The notes: generated by a model not told the origin, from the sequence alone. A DNA stretch of 64,000 nucleotides from Streptomyces sp. Q6 (GCF_036967205.1 NZ_CP146022.1:4402001-4466000), one strand, 5' to 3'; shown: positions 17,285-26,253, numbered from the stretch's first letter. Translations and numbers: made by a program.

Positions 17285-18546
17285 TCAGGTGGCGGGGAGT
17301 TGGGGCTCGGGGACCTGGGCGTCGACCGGCTCCGCGCGGCGCAGTGGCAGCAGTAGGAGAGGCGTCGCGAGGATCAGCAGTCCGGCGGCGGCGATCGCCT
17401 CGCGGGTCCCGGCGAGGACGCCGACGGCACCCCACAGCGCGGTCGTCGCGGCGGTCACCGCGCTGTTGGTGACCGACCACGCGGACAGCATCCGGGCCAC
17501 TCGCTCCGGCTCGGTCCGCCGCAGCCGGTACGTCGCGTAGACCGGGTTGAACAGGCCGCAGCACGTGACGAGCCCGAACTCGACGAGCACGGCGACGGTG
17601 AGTCCCGCCGGACCGGGACCGATGAAGGCGAGGCCGACGGGCCAGACGGCGCGCGCGGTCCCGGAGGCCACGATCAGGCGGCGTGCGCCGAAGCGCGCGG
17701 CCAGCGGCCGGGACAGGCGGGCCCCGAGCAGGCCGCCGAGGCACGGCAGACCGCCGAAGGCGAGCCCGTACTGCCACGGCGCGAACCCCAGGTCGCCCAC
17801 CAGGAGCACGGTGAGCAGCGGCGCGCCCGCCATGACGAGCCCGTTGAACAGCACGGTATTGAGGAACAGTCCGCGCAGCCGCGCGTCGCCCCAGATGCGG
17901 CGCCACCCTCGGCGATGTCCGCGGCGCCGATCCGCTCCCGCGCCCGGCGCGGCGGCGGGGGTTCCGGCGCCCTGATGGCCCGGACGCCGAGCGCCGACAA
18001 CAGATAGCTGACCGCGTCCGCGACGACCGTCGTCAGCGGCCCGAAGACGCCGATCGCCGCGCCGCCGAGCGGCGGGCCGAGCGCGGTGGCCGTCCACATC
18101 GTGCTCTCGAAGCGGGAGTTGGCGGCCATCAGGCTCCCCGCCGGGACGAGCGCCTTCAGGTGCGCGCCGCTCGCCGCCTTGAAGACGATGTCGGCGCCCG
18201 CGACCACCACGGAGACGAGCACGAGCTGCGCGAACGTGAGCGAACCGAGCGCGTACGCGGCGGGCAGGCTGAGCAGCGCCGCGCACCGCGCCAGATCCGC
18301 CCCGATCATCACCGGCCGCTTGTGCCGGAACTCCACCCACGGGCCGAGCGGCACCGCCGCCACCGCCCCCACCGCGAGCCCGGCCGCCGCCAGGAACGAC
18401 ACCTGCGCCGGTGAACTGTCGAGCGCGAGGACGGCGATCAGCTGGAACGCGCCGAGCGCGAGCGCCGACCCGGCCGTGCTCGCCGCGTACGCGGCCCACA
18501 GCCACCCGAAGTCCCGCCCCGGACCGTCGTCCCTCTTACCCGTCAT
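17285..18546 (-). pseudogene. MFS transporter, one frame break
   Basis: About 420 residues after repair, the usual length for a 12-helix major facilitator. The N-half has GWLWAAYAASTAGSALALGAFQL, the loop motif VEFRHKRPVMIGADLARC and DIVFKAASGAHLKALVP, as in actinobacterial macrolide/enterobactin-type exporters. The frame changes after IGAADIAEG and resumes at WRRIWGDARLRGLFLNTVL. One base added to the CCC run at 17905-17907 repairs it. ATG 18546 was chosen (MTGKRDDGPG). It is divergent from the LysR gene, with a palindrome between them, so it is the likely regulated target. Confidence 0.75.
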
Positions 18547-18600
18547 GACCTGCGATCCAAGCGGTGCGGGCGGGGTCCGATCAAACAACCGACGCGCCCT

Positions 18601-18627
18601 CGCCATACAACCCGTGGTTGTATGGCG
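18601..18627. promoter_or_regulatory. perfect 12-bp inverted repeat, likely LysR/MFS operator
   Basis: CGCCATACAACC and GGTTGTATGGCG are exact complements separated by CGT. The repeat ends two bases before the GTG start of the LysR gene and begins 54 bp upstream of the MFS start. The core ATAC-N7-GTAT is consistent with the T-N11-A form of LysR boxes. Its position over the LysR start suggests autorepression. Confidence 0.7.
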
Positions 18628-18629
18628 AG

Positions 18630-19562
18630 GTGGATGTCGAGGCCGTACGCACCTTTGTCGCCGTCGCCGAGCACGGGCAGATACAGATCGCCGCGCAGGA
18701 GCTCGGGGTGAGCCAGCAGGCCGCCTCCAAGCGGATCGCCGCCCTGGAGCGGCGGCTCGGGGTGCGGCTGTTCACGCGCACCCCGCGCGGCGCCCGCCTC
18801 ACCCTCGACGGCCAGGCCTTCCTGCCGCACGCGAAGACCGTCCTGCGGGCCGTGGACAAGGCCGCCGCGTCCGTGCGGCCGGGCCGGCGGCCGCTGCGCG
18901 TGGACGTGATGGGCACCCGGGTCAGCGTCGCGGGCCTGGTCCAGGACTTCCACCGGGAGCACCCCGACGTCCCGCTCGACGTGGTGGCGACCAAGGGGGA
19001 CGGGCGGGCCGTGCTCGCCGCCGTGCGGGAGGGCGGTGTGGACGCCGGATTCTGGGCGCGGCGCGTGCCCGAGGACCGGCTGCCGCCCGGCGTGCGCAGC
19101 GCCCGCGTCTACGACGAGCCGATGCTCCTGGTCACGGGGGCCGGGCATCCCCTGGCCGACGCGGACGCGGTCACCCCGGCGGACCTCGCCGGGCGGCGCA
19201 TCCTCATGCCGGGGCTCGCCGAGGGGAGCGAATGGGCTGCCTACTACGCCGAGTTGGCGCGGGTGTTCCGCCTCGACATCGACACGTCGGGTCCGTCGTT
19301 CGGCGCGGACTACCTGTTGCGGACGGTGGCCGAGTCCACGACGGCCGCCACGTTCATGGGGCCGCGCACCCCGCCGGCGTACCCAGCGGGCCTGGACCTG
19401 CGTACGGTCCCGGTGCACGGCCCGACGCCGGTGTACCCGCACTCCCTGCTCTGGCGCGACGACAACCCGCACCCGGGACTGGCCGCGCTGCGCGCGTATC
19501 TGACGGACGCGTACGACGGCCGGCCGGGCGACGACAGCCGCTGGACACCGGCCTGGGACTAG
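18630..19562 (+). CDS. LysR family transcriptional regulator
   Basis: A 310-residue LysR protein. The winged HTH is at the start (VDVEAVRTFVAVAEHGQIQIAAQELGVSQ-type residues, QQAASKRIAALERRLGVRLF). A periplasmic-binding-like effector domain runs from PLRVDVMGTRVS to the C-terminus. GTG 18630 was chosen because it aligns the HTH exactly as in the family. The 12-bp-arm palindrome abuts this start. The stop codon TAG (19560-19562) lies within the 6-bp target duplication of the IS481-type element that begins 2 bases later; the protein end appears undamaged. Confidence 0.88.
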   Translation: MDVEAVRTFVAVAEHGQIQIAAQELGVSQQAASKRIAALERRLGVRLFTRTPRGARLTLDGQAFLPHAKTVLRAVDKAAASVRPGRRPLRVDVMGTRVSVAGLVQDFHREHPDVPLDVVATKGDGRAVLAAVREGGVDAGFWARRVPEDRLPPGVRSARVYDEPMLLVTGAGHPLADADAVTPADLAGRRILMPGLAEGSEWAAYYAELARVFRLDIDTSGPSFGADYLLRTVAESTTAATFMGPRTPPAYPAGLDLRTVPVHGPTPVYPHSLLWRDDNPHPGLAALRAYLTDAYDGRPGDDSRWTPAWD

Positions 19563-19563
19563 G
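19558..19563. repeat. left target site duplication, ACTAGG
   Basis: ACTAGG borders the left end of the element and is repeated at 20616-20621. It fits the NCTAGN target of IS481-type elements and includes the TAG stop of the LysR gene. Confidence 0.9.
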
Positions 19564-20615
19564 TGTATTGATCACGAGCGTTGTTGACACTGGCGGGTCT
19601 TGATCATGGCGAAGACCTCCGGTGTGGTGGAGCTGTCTAGGACTGCACCACACGGAGGTCTTCGTGTCCCACCGTAATGCCCGGCTGACCGTGCACGGCA
19701 GGCGCCTGCTGGTCGAACGTGTCGCGTCCGGCCGTCCCGTCGCCCATGTCGCCGCCGAGATGGGCATCTCGCGGGCGACCGCCCATAAATGGCTCCGGCG
19801 GTGGCGAGCCGAGGGCGGGGCGGGCCTGGCCGACCGCTCCAGCAGGCCTTTGACGACACCGCATCGGACCCCGGCGAGTATCGAGGCCGACGTCTGCCGG
19901 CTGCGGACCGACCGCAAGCTCGGGCCGGCCCGGATCGGCCCGATCCTGGGACTGCCCGCCTCGACCGTGCACCGCGTTCTGACCCGCCACCGGCTGAACC
20001 GGCTGTCCTGGATCGACCGGCCGACCGGCACCGTGATCCGCCGTTACGAACGCGACCGGCCCGGCGAACTGATCCACATCGACGTGAAGAAACTCGGCCG
20101 GATTCCCGACGGCGGCGGCCACAAGGCCCTGGGCCGCCAGGCCGGCCGCGTCACCCGCAACAACATGGGTTACGACTACATCCACTCGGCCGTCGACGAC
20201 CACTCCCGCCTCGCCTACAGCGAGATCCACCCGGACGAGAAGGCCGCGACCTGCGCGGCCTTCCTCACCCGCGCGGCCGCGTTCTTCGCCGAGATGGGCA
20301 TCACCCGCATCGAACGCGTGCTGACGGACAACGCCTGGGCCTACCGCAAGGGCCTGGCCTGGAAGAACGTCCTGGCCGAACTCGGCGCGAGTGGCAAGCT
20401 CACCCGCGCCTACCGGCCCCAGACCAACGGCAAGGTCGAACGCTTCAACCGCACCCTGCTCGAGGAATGGGCCTACCTGCGGCTCTACACCTCAAACGAC
20501 GAACGCACCGCGGCCCTGGCAGACTTCCTGCACACCTACAACCACCACCGCAGCCACACCGCACTCGGCGGCCAGCCACCCATCACCCGCGTCAACAACC
20601 CTGCGGGTCAATACA
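19564..20615 (+). mobile_element. IS481 family insertion sequence, 1052 bp, complete
   Basis: The ends are imperfect terminal inverted repeats. The left end starts TGTATTGATCACGAGCG and the right end, read inward, starts TGTATTGACCCGCAGGG; both continue with GTTGTTGAC. It carries one DDE transposase gene. It is flanked by 6-bp direct repeats ACTAGG, indicating a simple and probably recent insertion next to the stop of the LysR gene. All parts look intact and no frame break is present. Confidence 0.92.
19611..19663 (+). promoter_or_regulatory. long hairpin covering the transposase Shine-Dalgarno
   Basis: GAAGACCTCCGGTGTGGTG (19611-19629) pairs with CACCACACGGAGGTCTTC (19646-19663) over 18 bp with one bulge. 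The right arm contains the Shine-Dalgarno GGAGGT and ends immediately before the GTG start. In transcripts entering from outside, the ribosome site would be buried, a known way for insertion sequences to silence read-through. Confidence 0.7.
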
Positions 20616-20620
20616 ACTAG
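19664..20620 (+). CDS. IS481 family transposase
   Basis: A 318-residue transposase. The N-terminal HTH is VAHVAAEMGISRATAHKWLRRW; the second HTH region is ARIGPILGLPASTVHRVL. The rve/DDE catalytic domain has Asp140 (LIHIDVKKL), Asp222 (VLTDNAWAY) and Glu259 (NGKVERFNRT); the C-terminus is YNHHRSHTALGGQPP. The GTG start follows GGAGGT. The stop TAG at 20618-20620 lies outside the element, in the right copy of the target duplication, so the CTAG target provides it. Confidence 0.92.
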   Translation: MSHRNARLTVHGRRLLVERVASGRPVAHVAAEMGISRATAHKWLRRWRAEGGAGLADRSSRPLTTPHRTPASIEADVCRLRTDRKLGPARIGPILGLPASTVHRVLTRHRLNRLSWIDRPTGTVIRRYERDRPGELIHIDVKKLGRIPDGGGHKALGRQAGRVTRNNMGYDYIHSAVDDHSRLAYSEIHPDEKAATCAAFLTRAAAFFAEMGITRIERVLTDNAWAYRKGLAWKNVLAELGASGKLTRAYRPQTNGKVERFNRTLLEEWAYLRLYTSNDERTAALADFLHTYNHHRSHTALGGQPPITRVNNPAGQYN

Positions 20621-20621
20621 G
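20616..20621. repeat. right target site duplication, ACTAGG
   Basis: An exact copy of 19558-19563. The TAG at 20618-20620 serves as the stop codon of the transposase. Confidence 0.9.
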
Positions 20622-20724
20622 GCCTGTCCGGCGGGTCGTGGCGCGGACCCGGGCGGGCCGCCCGGGTAGCCCACCCGGCCCGCCCCCACATGCGTGACGC
20701 CGTCCCCGCCCCCAGGCTCGAACC

Positions 20725-21690
20725 ATGCGCATCCGTACTCCGTTCGTCGCCGCGACCGTCGCCACCCTCCTCCTCGCCACCGCCTGCGGGGACGACAGCA
20801 AGCCCGATCCCATGCGGGACGACCAATGGGCCCTGGACGCGATCGCGTTGCCGGACGCCTGGGACACGTCGAAGGGCGACGACACCGTCATCGCGGTCGT
20901 CGACACCGGCGCCGACCTCGACCACCCGGACCTCAAGGGCCGCTTCGTCGACGGCTACGACTTCGTGGACAACGACGACGAGCCCAAGGACCTGAACGGC
21001 CACGGCACGCACGTCTCCGGCATCGCCGCCGCCCACACCGACAACGGCGTCGGCATCGCGGGCGGCGCCCCCGGCGCGAAGATCATGCCGGTCCGCGTGC
21101 TCGGCGCCGACGGCTCGGGCTCCAACGGCAACATCACCAAGGGCATCGTCTGGGCCGCCGACCACGGCGCCGACGTCATCAACCTCTCCCTCGGCGAGGG
21201 CGAACTGATGACGAAGCTGCTCCAGGGCGGCATCCTCAACCAGGCCATCCAGCACGCCCACGACAAGGGCGCGGTCGTCGTCGCGGCCGCGGGCAACGAC
21301 GGCGCCGACACCCAGCCGTACAAGGTCGAGACGCCGGTCCTCGTGGTCGGCGCGAGCACCCGGCAGGGCACGGCGGCGAGCTTCTCCAACTTCGGTGCGG
21401 AGCAGGCGGTCTCGGCCCCCGGCGACGGCATCCTCTCGACGCTCCCCACGTACCGGACGAAGGAGACGCTGAAGGACACCTCCGGGTACGGCGAGCTGTC
21501 CGGCACCTCGATGGCCGCGCCCTACGTGTCCGCGCTCGCCGCGCTCCTGCACGACGAGGGCCTGAACCCGGACGACATCATGGCGACGATCCGCGAGACC
21601 GCCACCAACCCGAAGAAGCTCTCCAAGCTGGGCCTGGGCATCGTGGACGCCGAAGCGGCCGTGAAGAAGGCGGACGACAAGGACGACTAG
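20725..21690 (+). CDS. S8 family (subtilisin-like) serine peptidase, lipoprotein
   Basis: A 321-residue protein. The signal peptide ends in a lipobox-like LATA-C (Cys21), so it is probably lipid-anchored outside the membrane. The catalytic triad is visible: Asp60 (VIAVVDTGADL), His93 (NGHGTHVSGI) and Ser262 (SGTSMAAPYVSA), with Asn191 for the oxyanion hole. There is no recognisable long propeptide; only about 15 residues separate Cys21 from the catalytic domain. It has no C-terminal membrane helix, unlike type VII mycosins. It lies just downstream of the IS481-type element. Confidence 0.9.
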   Translation: MRIRTPFVAATVATLLLATACGDDSKPDPMRDDQWALDAIALPDAWDTSKGDDTVIAVVDTGADLDHPDLKGRFVDGYDFVDNDDEPKDLNGHGTHVSGIAAAHTDNGVGIAGGAPGAKIMPVRVLGADGSGSNGNITKGIVWAADHGADVINLSLGEGELMTKLLQGGILNQAIQHAHDKGAVVVAAAGNDGADTQPYKVETPVLVVGASTRQGTAASFSNFGAEQAVSAPGDGILSTLPTYRTKETLKDTSGYGELSGTSMAAPYVSALAALLHDEGLNPDDIMATIRETATNPKKLSKLGLGIVDAEAAVKKADDKDD

Positions 21691-21753
21691 GCCACCAAGG
21701 ACGGCCGAGACGGCCGAGACGACCAAGGACGGCGGAGGACGGTCGAGACGGCC

Positions 21754-21837
21754 GAGGACGGCCGAGACGACCAGGGCACCCAAGGACGGCCGAGACGACC
21801 AGGGCACCCGAGGACGGCCGAGACGACCAGGGTGCCC
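21754..21837. repeat. three 28-bp tandem repeats with degenerate flanks
   Basis: The copies start at 21754, 21782 and 21810 and differ at two or three bases. The shared core is GGACGGCCGAGACGACCAGG. Related shorter pieces (GGACGGCCGAGACGG) fill 21697-21753. The array lies between the convergent stops at 21690 and 21864. Because 28 is not a multiple of three it cannot encode a periodic protein repeat. Confidence 0.8.
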
Positions 21838-21863
21838 GAGGTGCCGAGGACGACTGAACGACG

Positions 21864-23645
21864 TCACTCCTGCGGGGGCTCCTCGGGCCCCCGCCGCCTG
21901 CGCACCCGCCGCATCCGGAACGCGGCCGCCAGCACGATCAGTCCGACCCCCGCCGCCACCACCGCGATCGCCCCGGACGACACCGACGTGACGTCGACCT
22001 CGAACGTCATCGGGTCGCCCCACGGCTTCCCGTCGCTCGTCGTGTAGAGCTGCGCCGTGAGCTCCGCCTTGCCGTTGGCCTTGGCGGTGACGCCGATGGG
22101 GGCGGTGTGGCTCGCGGACCCGGCCGCCTCCACGGAGAGCTCCGGGTCGTTGACCTTCAGGCGCTCCGAGTCGCTGGAGGTGAGCCGCAGTTCGAGGCCG
22201 GAGACCTGCTGCTGGAGGCCGTTGTCGACGGTCACCGGGATCGTCGCGTCGCCCGAGGTGAGGGTGACGGTCGTCTTCGGGACGAGCCGCAGCGACTCCA
22301 TGGACGTGTCCAGGAAGTCGGTCGTGCGCTCCTGGAACGCCTCCTGCGCCGCGTCGTCCCGGCTCCGCCAGGCCGTCGACAGGGCGCGCGCCATCGCCGC
22401 GTGCACGGACGCCGTGGTCGTCTTCGGGTCGGCGAGCACCTTCGAGAGGGTCGCGAGTCCGTCCAGACTCCCGGCCACGTCCGTGAGCTGGGCGGAGGTC
22501 AGTTCCGTGGAGCGCAGGCGCGCCGGAGAGGCGGAGGCCGCGCCGGCCTCGCCCGCCACCGGGTCGTTGTCGGCGGTCCTGATGCCCTCCAGGTCCAGCC
22601 AGCCCTCCTCGGTGCCGGAGTCGAGCGCGGCGCCGAGCGCGTTCGCCGCGGTGCCGGACAGGTCGCGGGGCGGTACGAGGACGGGGCGGGTGGTGTCCTT
22701 GAGGAGGGTGGCGAGCCGGGTCACGGTGTCGGGGTCGGGGGTGTCGTCGGGGTCCGCGTCACCGGAGCCGCTCGGGGACGGCGACGGGGAGGCCGTGGCG
22801 GACCCGGTGGCGGAGGCCGACGCCGACGGGGACGCCGTCTCGTCCGGGTCCTCGATCCGGGCCAGCGCCGTCGTGAGGTCCGCGTCGTACGGCAGCGCGG
22901 TCAGCGGCGCGTCGTCGCCGCCCAGCGTCACCGGGTCGCCGTCGGCCGGAGTGAGCCCCGGCCCCGAGGCGAGGACCCGCGTCATGCCCAACTTCGCTCC
23001 CAGCGCCGTCACCCGGGAGTCGAGCGCGCCGTCCGCCGGCCAGCCGAGCCCGGTCCGGGTGCCGGTGCCGAGGATCCGGTCGACCCGTTCCTTCGCCCCG
23101 TCCGCGAGCCCCGCGACGACCTCCGTCAGATCGTCGGTGTCGCCGGAGGGGTGGTGGGCGAGCGAGGCGATGTCCGTGTCCGCGTACGGGAGCAGCCAGA
23201 CGTCACGGCCCTCGACGGCGTCCTTGAGGGCGGCGAGCCAGGACCGCGCCGCGCTCTGCCCGGTGCCCTGGGTGCTGTTCTGCGGGTTGCTGGAGCCGTC
23301 GCCGCCGGCGACGCGGTAGCCGTTCGCCATGGCCTGCGCGGTGATCACCAGATCCGGGTCGAGGACCCAGCTGACCTCGCGGCCCTTGCCCGCGTCGACG
23401 ACCTCGCGCAGCCGCCCGCCGTCCGCGAACAGATCGGCGAGCGTGTCGTCGTCGAGGACCGCCTGCGCGCCGGACCCCGAGCCGAGGGCCGCCGCCGTCA
23501 TGTGCGGGGTCGCGGTCACCGGCCACACGACGGCCGCGTGCACGGGGTCGCCGTCCGCCGCCCGAGCCCCCGTGCCCGGCAGCGCCGACGCCCCCAGCAC
23601 CATGGCGGACACGACCCAGGCCCGCGCCGCCCTGTATCCCGTCAT
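21864..23645 (-). CDS. secreted, membrane-anchored protein, DUF6049-like
   Basis: A 593-residue protein. The signal peptide is followed by a large extracellular part (HAAVVWPVTATPHMTAAALG, VSWVLDPDLVITAQAMANGYRV, WLLPYADTDIASLAHH). A low-complexity Ser/Pro/Ala segment lies around residues 265-290. A beta-rich region (TTVTLTSGDATIPVTVDNGLQQQ) follows, then a C-terminal membrane helix (AIAVVAAGVGLIVLAAAF) and a basic tail. The DVWLLPYAD/VWPVT pattern recalls DUF6049 proteins of Actinobacteria, but this is shorter, so I call it only similar. The role is unknown, perhaps cell-wall related. Confidence 0.65.
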   Translation of the reverse strand: MTGYRAARAWVVSAMVLGASALPGTGARAADGDPVHAAVVWPVTATPHMTAAALGSGSGAQAVLDDDTLADLFADGGRLREVVDAGKGREVSWVLDPDLVITAQAMANGYRVAGGDGSSNPQNSTQGTGQSAARSWLAALKDAVEGRDVWLLPYADTDIASLAHHPSGDTDDLTEVVAGLADGAKERVDRILGTGTRTGLGWPADGALDSRVTALGAKLGMTRVLASGPGLTPADGDPVTLGGDDAPLTALPYDADLTTALARIEDPDETASPSASASATGSATASPSPSPSGSGDADPDDTPDPDTVTRLATLLKDTTRPVLVPPRDLSGTAANALGAALDSGTEEGWLDLEGIRTADNDPVAGEAGAASASPARLRSTELTSAQLTDVAGSLDGLATLSKVLADPKTTTASVHAAMARALSTAWRSRDDAAQEAFQERTTDFLDTSMESLRLVPKTTVTLTSGDATIPVTVDNGLQQQVSGLELRLTSSDSERLKVNDPELSVEAAGSASHTAPIGVTAKANGKAELTAQLYTTSDGKPWGDPMTFEVDVTSVSSGAIAVVAAGVGLIVLAAAFRMRRVRRRRGPEEPPQE

Positions 23646-23746
23646 GTCGTCCCGTACCTTCCGATCCGATCGGTGTCACCCGCCTTTGAGGTAACACCGT
23701 GCGGGCGGCCGCCGAGGGGACCGCGCGGCCCGGCGGCGCGTCGGCG

Positions 23747-24157
23747 TCACCCCTCGACGGCCTCCAGGACCGATCCGACCCGCAGCAGGTTCCCGTCGGG
23801 GTCGACGAGCGCGAACTCCCGCATCCCGTACACCGTGTCGTCGGGTTCGACGAGCCGCGGCGTCGCGTACGGGTCCTCGCTCAGGCCGGTGCCGAGCCAC
23901 TCGGCGTGCACGGCGTCGACGACGTGCGCCCCGCCGTCCAGGTGCAGGTACACGGCGTGCGCGGTGCTCAGGGGGTCGGTGCCGGGAGCCTGGAAGAAGT
24001 GCAGTTCGGCCTCGTCGCGTACGAGGATCAGATAGCCGTCGCCCGGATAGTGACCGTCGACGGTGAAGCCGAGGCCGGCGTAGAAGGAGATCGTGCTCGC
24101 CAGGTCGCGGCTCGGCATGATCGGGGCGAGGCGGCCGGTGAGAGGGGTGCGGGGCAT
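23747..24157 (-). CDS. VOC (glyoxalase/bleomycin resistance) family protein
   Basis: A 136-residue protein of one VOC module. LAPIMPSRDLASTISFYAGLGF, LILVRDEAELHFFQAP and the closing MREFALVDPDGNLLRVG are typical of the bleomycin-resistance/glyoxalase fold, with Glu and His positions that could bind a metal or ligand. The start is supported by GGAG 6 bases upstream. It is divergent from cobL, and I see no functional link to cobalamin. Confidence 0.82.
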   Translation of the reverse strand: MPRTPLTGRLAPIMPSRDLASTISFYAGLGFTVDGHYPGDGYLILVRDEAELHFFQAPGTDPLSTAHAVYLHLDGGAHVVDAVHAEWLGTGLSEDPYATPRLVEPDDTVYGMREFALVDPDGNLLRVGSVLEAVEG

Positions 24158-24268
24158 CGGCGCTCCAGGGGCGTCGGCGGGGGAGCCGATGTCGCCCGAT
24201 AGAGTGCGGCTCCCGTGACTTCACGTAACCCTCCCGAGCATGACGCACCACGTACGAGGTACCAGGCA

Positions 24269-25507
24269 GTGACTCCCGAGAACACGCCCGTGGTGTCCGT
24301 CGTCGGGATCGGCGCGGACGGCTGGCCGGGGCTGCCGGAGTCCTCCCGTACGGTCCTCGTCGCCGCGGACGTCGTGCTCGGCGGACCGCGCCAGCTCGCG
24401 CTGCTGCCCGCGGACTGCGCGGGCGCACGCGTCCCGTGGCCGACGCCGCTGCGCCCCGCCGTACCGGGCCTGCTCGCCGCGCACGCGGGACGCCGGATCG
24501 CGGTCCTGGCCAGCGGCGACCCGATGTTCTACGGCATCGGCCGCACCCTCGTCGAGACGGCGGGCGCCGACGTGGTCCACGTCCTGCCCCACCCCTCCTC
24601 CGTCTCCTACGCCTGCGCCCGTCTCGGCTGGCCCCTGGAGGACACCGAGGTCGTCACGGCGGTCGGCCGGCCCGTGGACCGGCTCGCCGCCGCGCTGCAC
24701 GACGGCCGCCGGGTCCTCGTCCTGTCGGCGGGCGCGGACACCCCCGCCGAGATCGCGGCGCTGCTCACCGACCGCGGCTTCGGGCCCAGCCGGATGACGG
24801 TCCTCGAACAGCTCGGCGCGGAGGCCGAAGCGGCGTACGACGGGGTGGCGCGGGACTGGAAGGCCGCCCCCGGCGACCCCCTGAACGTCGTCGCGGTCGA
24901 CTGCCGCCGCGCCCCCGACGCCCTGCGCCTGGGCGCCGTCCCCGGCCTGCCCGACGCCGCGTACGAGCACGACGGCCAGCTCACCAAGCGTCACATCCGC
25001 GCCGCGACCCTCGCCGCGCTCGCACCCGCCCCCGGCGAACTCCTGTGGGACGTGGGCGGCGGCTCGGGCTCGATCGGCGTCGAGTGGATGCGCACGCACC
25101 CGTCGTGCCGCGCCGTTGCCGTCGAGCGGTCCCCGGAGCGCGCGGACCGCATCGCGCGCAACGCGGCGCGCCTCGGCGTCCCCGGCCTCACCGTGGTGAC
25201 CGGCGCGGCCCCCGCCGCACTGGCCCGACTCCCCTCCCCCGACGCGGTGTTCATCGGCGGCGGGCTCACGGTCCCCGGTCTCCTGGACGCCTGCTGGGAC
25301 GCGCTGGCTCCGGGCGGCCGCCTGGTCGCCAACACCGTCACGCTCGAATCCGAGGCGCTGCTCACCACCTGGTACCGCCGCCACGGCGGCGACCTGACGA
25401 AGCTCTCCGTCGCGCACGCGGTGCCGGTCGGCGGCTTCACGGGATGGCGGCAGGCGATGCCGGTCACGCAATGGTCCGTAACGAGAACTGAGGCTGAGGA
25501 ACGATGA
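24269..25507 (+). CDS. cobL: precorrin-6Y C5,15-methyltransferase (decarboxylating)
   Basis: A two-domain enzyme of about 412 residues. The CbiE-like SAM methyltransferase half has VVSVVGIGADGWPGL and VLASGDPMFYGIGRTL. The CbiT-like half has DGQLTKRHIRAATLAALAP and the SAM site LLWDVGGGSGSIGVEWM. It methylates C5 and C15 and decarboxylates the acetate side chain at C12. GTG 24269 was chosen because GAGG lies upstream; GTG 24215 in the same frame would add 18 residues. Its stop overlaps the cobM start (ATGA). Confidence 0.9.
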   Translation: MTPENTPVVSVVGIGADGWPGLPESSRTVLVAADVVLGGPRQLALLPADCAGARVPWPTPLRPAVPGLLAAHAGRRIAVLASGDPMFYGIGRTLVETAGADVVHVLPHPSSVSYACARLGWPLEDTEVVTAVGRPVDRLAAALHDGRRVLVLSAGADTPAEIAALLTDRGFGPSRMTVLEQLGAEAEAAYDGVARDWKAAPGDPLNVVAVDCRRAPDALRLGAVPGLPDAAYEHDGQLTKRHIRAATLAALAPAPGELLWDVGGGSGSIGVEWMRTHPSCRAVAVERSPERADRIARNAARLGVPGLTVVTGAAPAALARLPSPDAVFIGGGLTVPGLLDACWDALAPGGRLVANTVTLESEALLTTWYRRHGGDLTKLSVAHAVPVGGFTGWRQAMPVTQWSVTRTEAEER

Positions 25508-26253
25508 CCGTCCACTTCATCGGAGCGGGCCCCGGCGCCGCCGACCTGATCACCGTGCGCGGCGCGCGCACCCTCGCGTCCTGCCAGGTGTGCCTCTACG
25601 CGGGTTCGCTCGTCCCGCGCGAGCTCCTCGCCGAGTGCCCGCCGGACGCCCGCCTGATCGACACGGCGAACCTGGACCTGGACGCCATCGAGCGCGAGCT
25701 GGTCGCGGCGCACGAGGCGGGTCTCGACGTGGCGCGCCTGCACTCCGGCGACCCGTCCGTCTTCTCCGCCGTCGCGGAACAGATGCGCCGCCTCGACGCG
25801 CACGGCATCCCGTACGAGGTCGTCCCCGGCGTCCCCGCGTTCGCGGCGGCGGCGGCGGCCCTCAAGCGCGAACTGACGATCCCGACGGTCGGCCAGACGG
25901 TCATCCTCACCCGCATCGCCCAGCAGGCCACGCCCATGCCGCCCGGCGAGGACCTCGCCACGCTCGGCGCGAGCGGCGCCCTCCTGGTCCTGCACCTCGG
26001 CGCGCGCTACGTCGACCGGATCGTGGCGGAGCTGACCCCGCACTACGGCGCGGACTGCCCGGCGGCGGTCGTCGCGTACGCCAGCCGCGAGGACGAACTC
26101 GTCCTGCGCGGCACGCTCGGCGACATCGCGGACCAGGTCAAAGCGGCCGGGGTGCTCCGCACGGCGGTGATCCTGGTCGGCCGCACCCTGGCGGCGTCCC
26201 AGTTCCGCGACAGTCACTTGTACTCGACGGAACGGGACCGGCACGCCTGTTGA
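25504..26253 (+). CDS. cobM: precorrin-4 C11-methyltransferase
   Basis: A 249-residue uroporphyrin-III-methylase fold protein. MTVHFIGAGPGAADLITVRG, ARLHSGDPSVFSAVAEQM, VVPGVPAFAAAAAALKREL and LTRIAQQATPMP are the usual CobM/CbiF motifs. It adds the C11 methyl using SAM. Its ATG overlaps the cobL stop by 4 bases. Its last 40 bp overlap the remnant GntR reading frame on the other strand. Confidence 0.92.
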   Translation: MTVHFIGAGPGAADLITVRGARTLASCQVCLYAGSLVPRELLAECPPDARLIDTANLDLDAIERELVAAHEAGLDVARLHSGDPSVFSAVAEQMRRLDAHGIPYEVVPGVPAFAAAAAALKRELTIPTVGQTVILTRIAQQATPMPPGEDLATLGASGALLVLHLGARYVDRIVAELTPHYGADCPAAVVAYASREDELVLRGTLGDIADQVKAAGVLRTAVILVGRTLAASQFRDSHLYSTERDRHAC

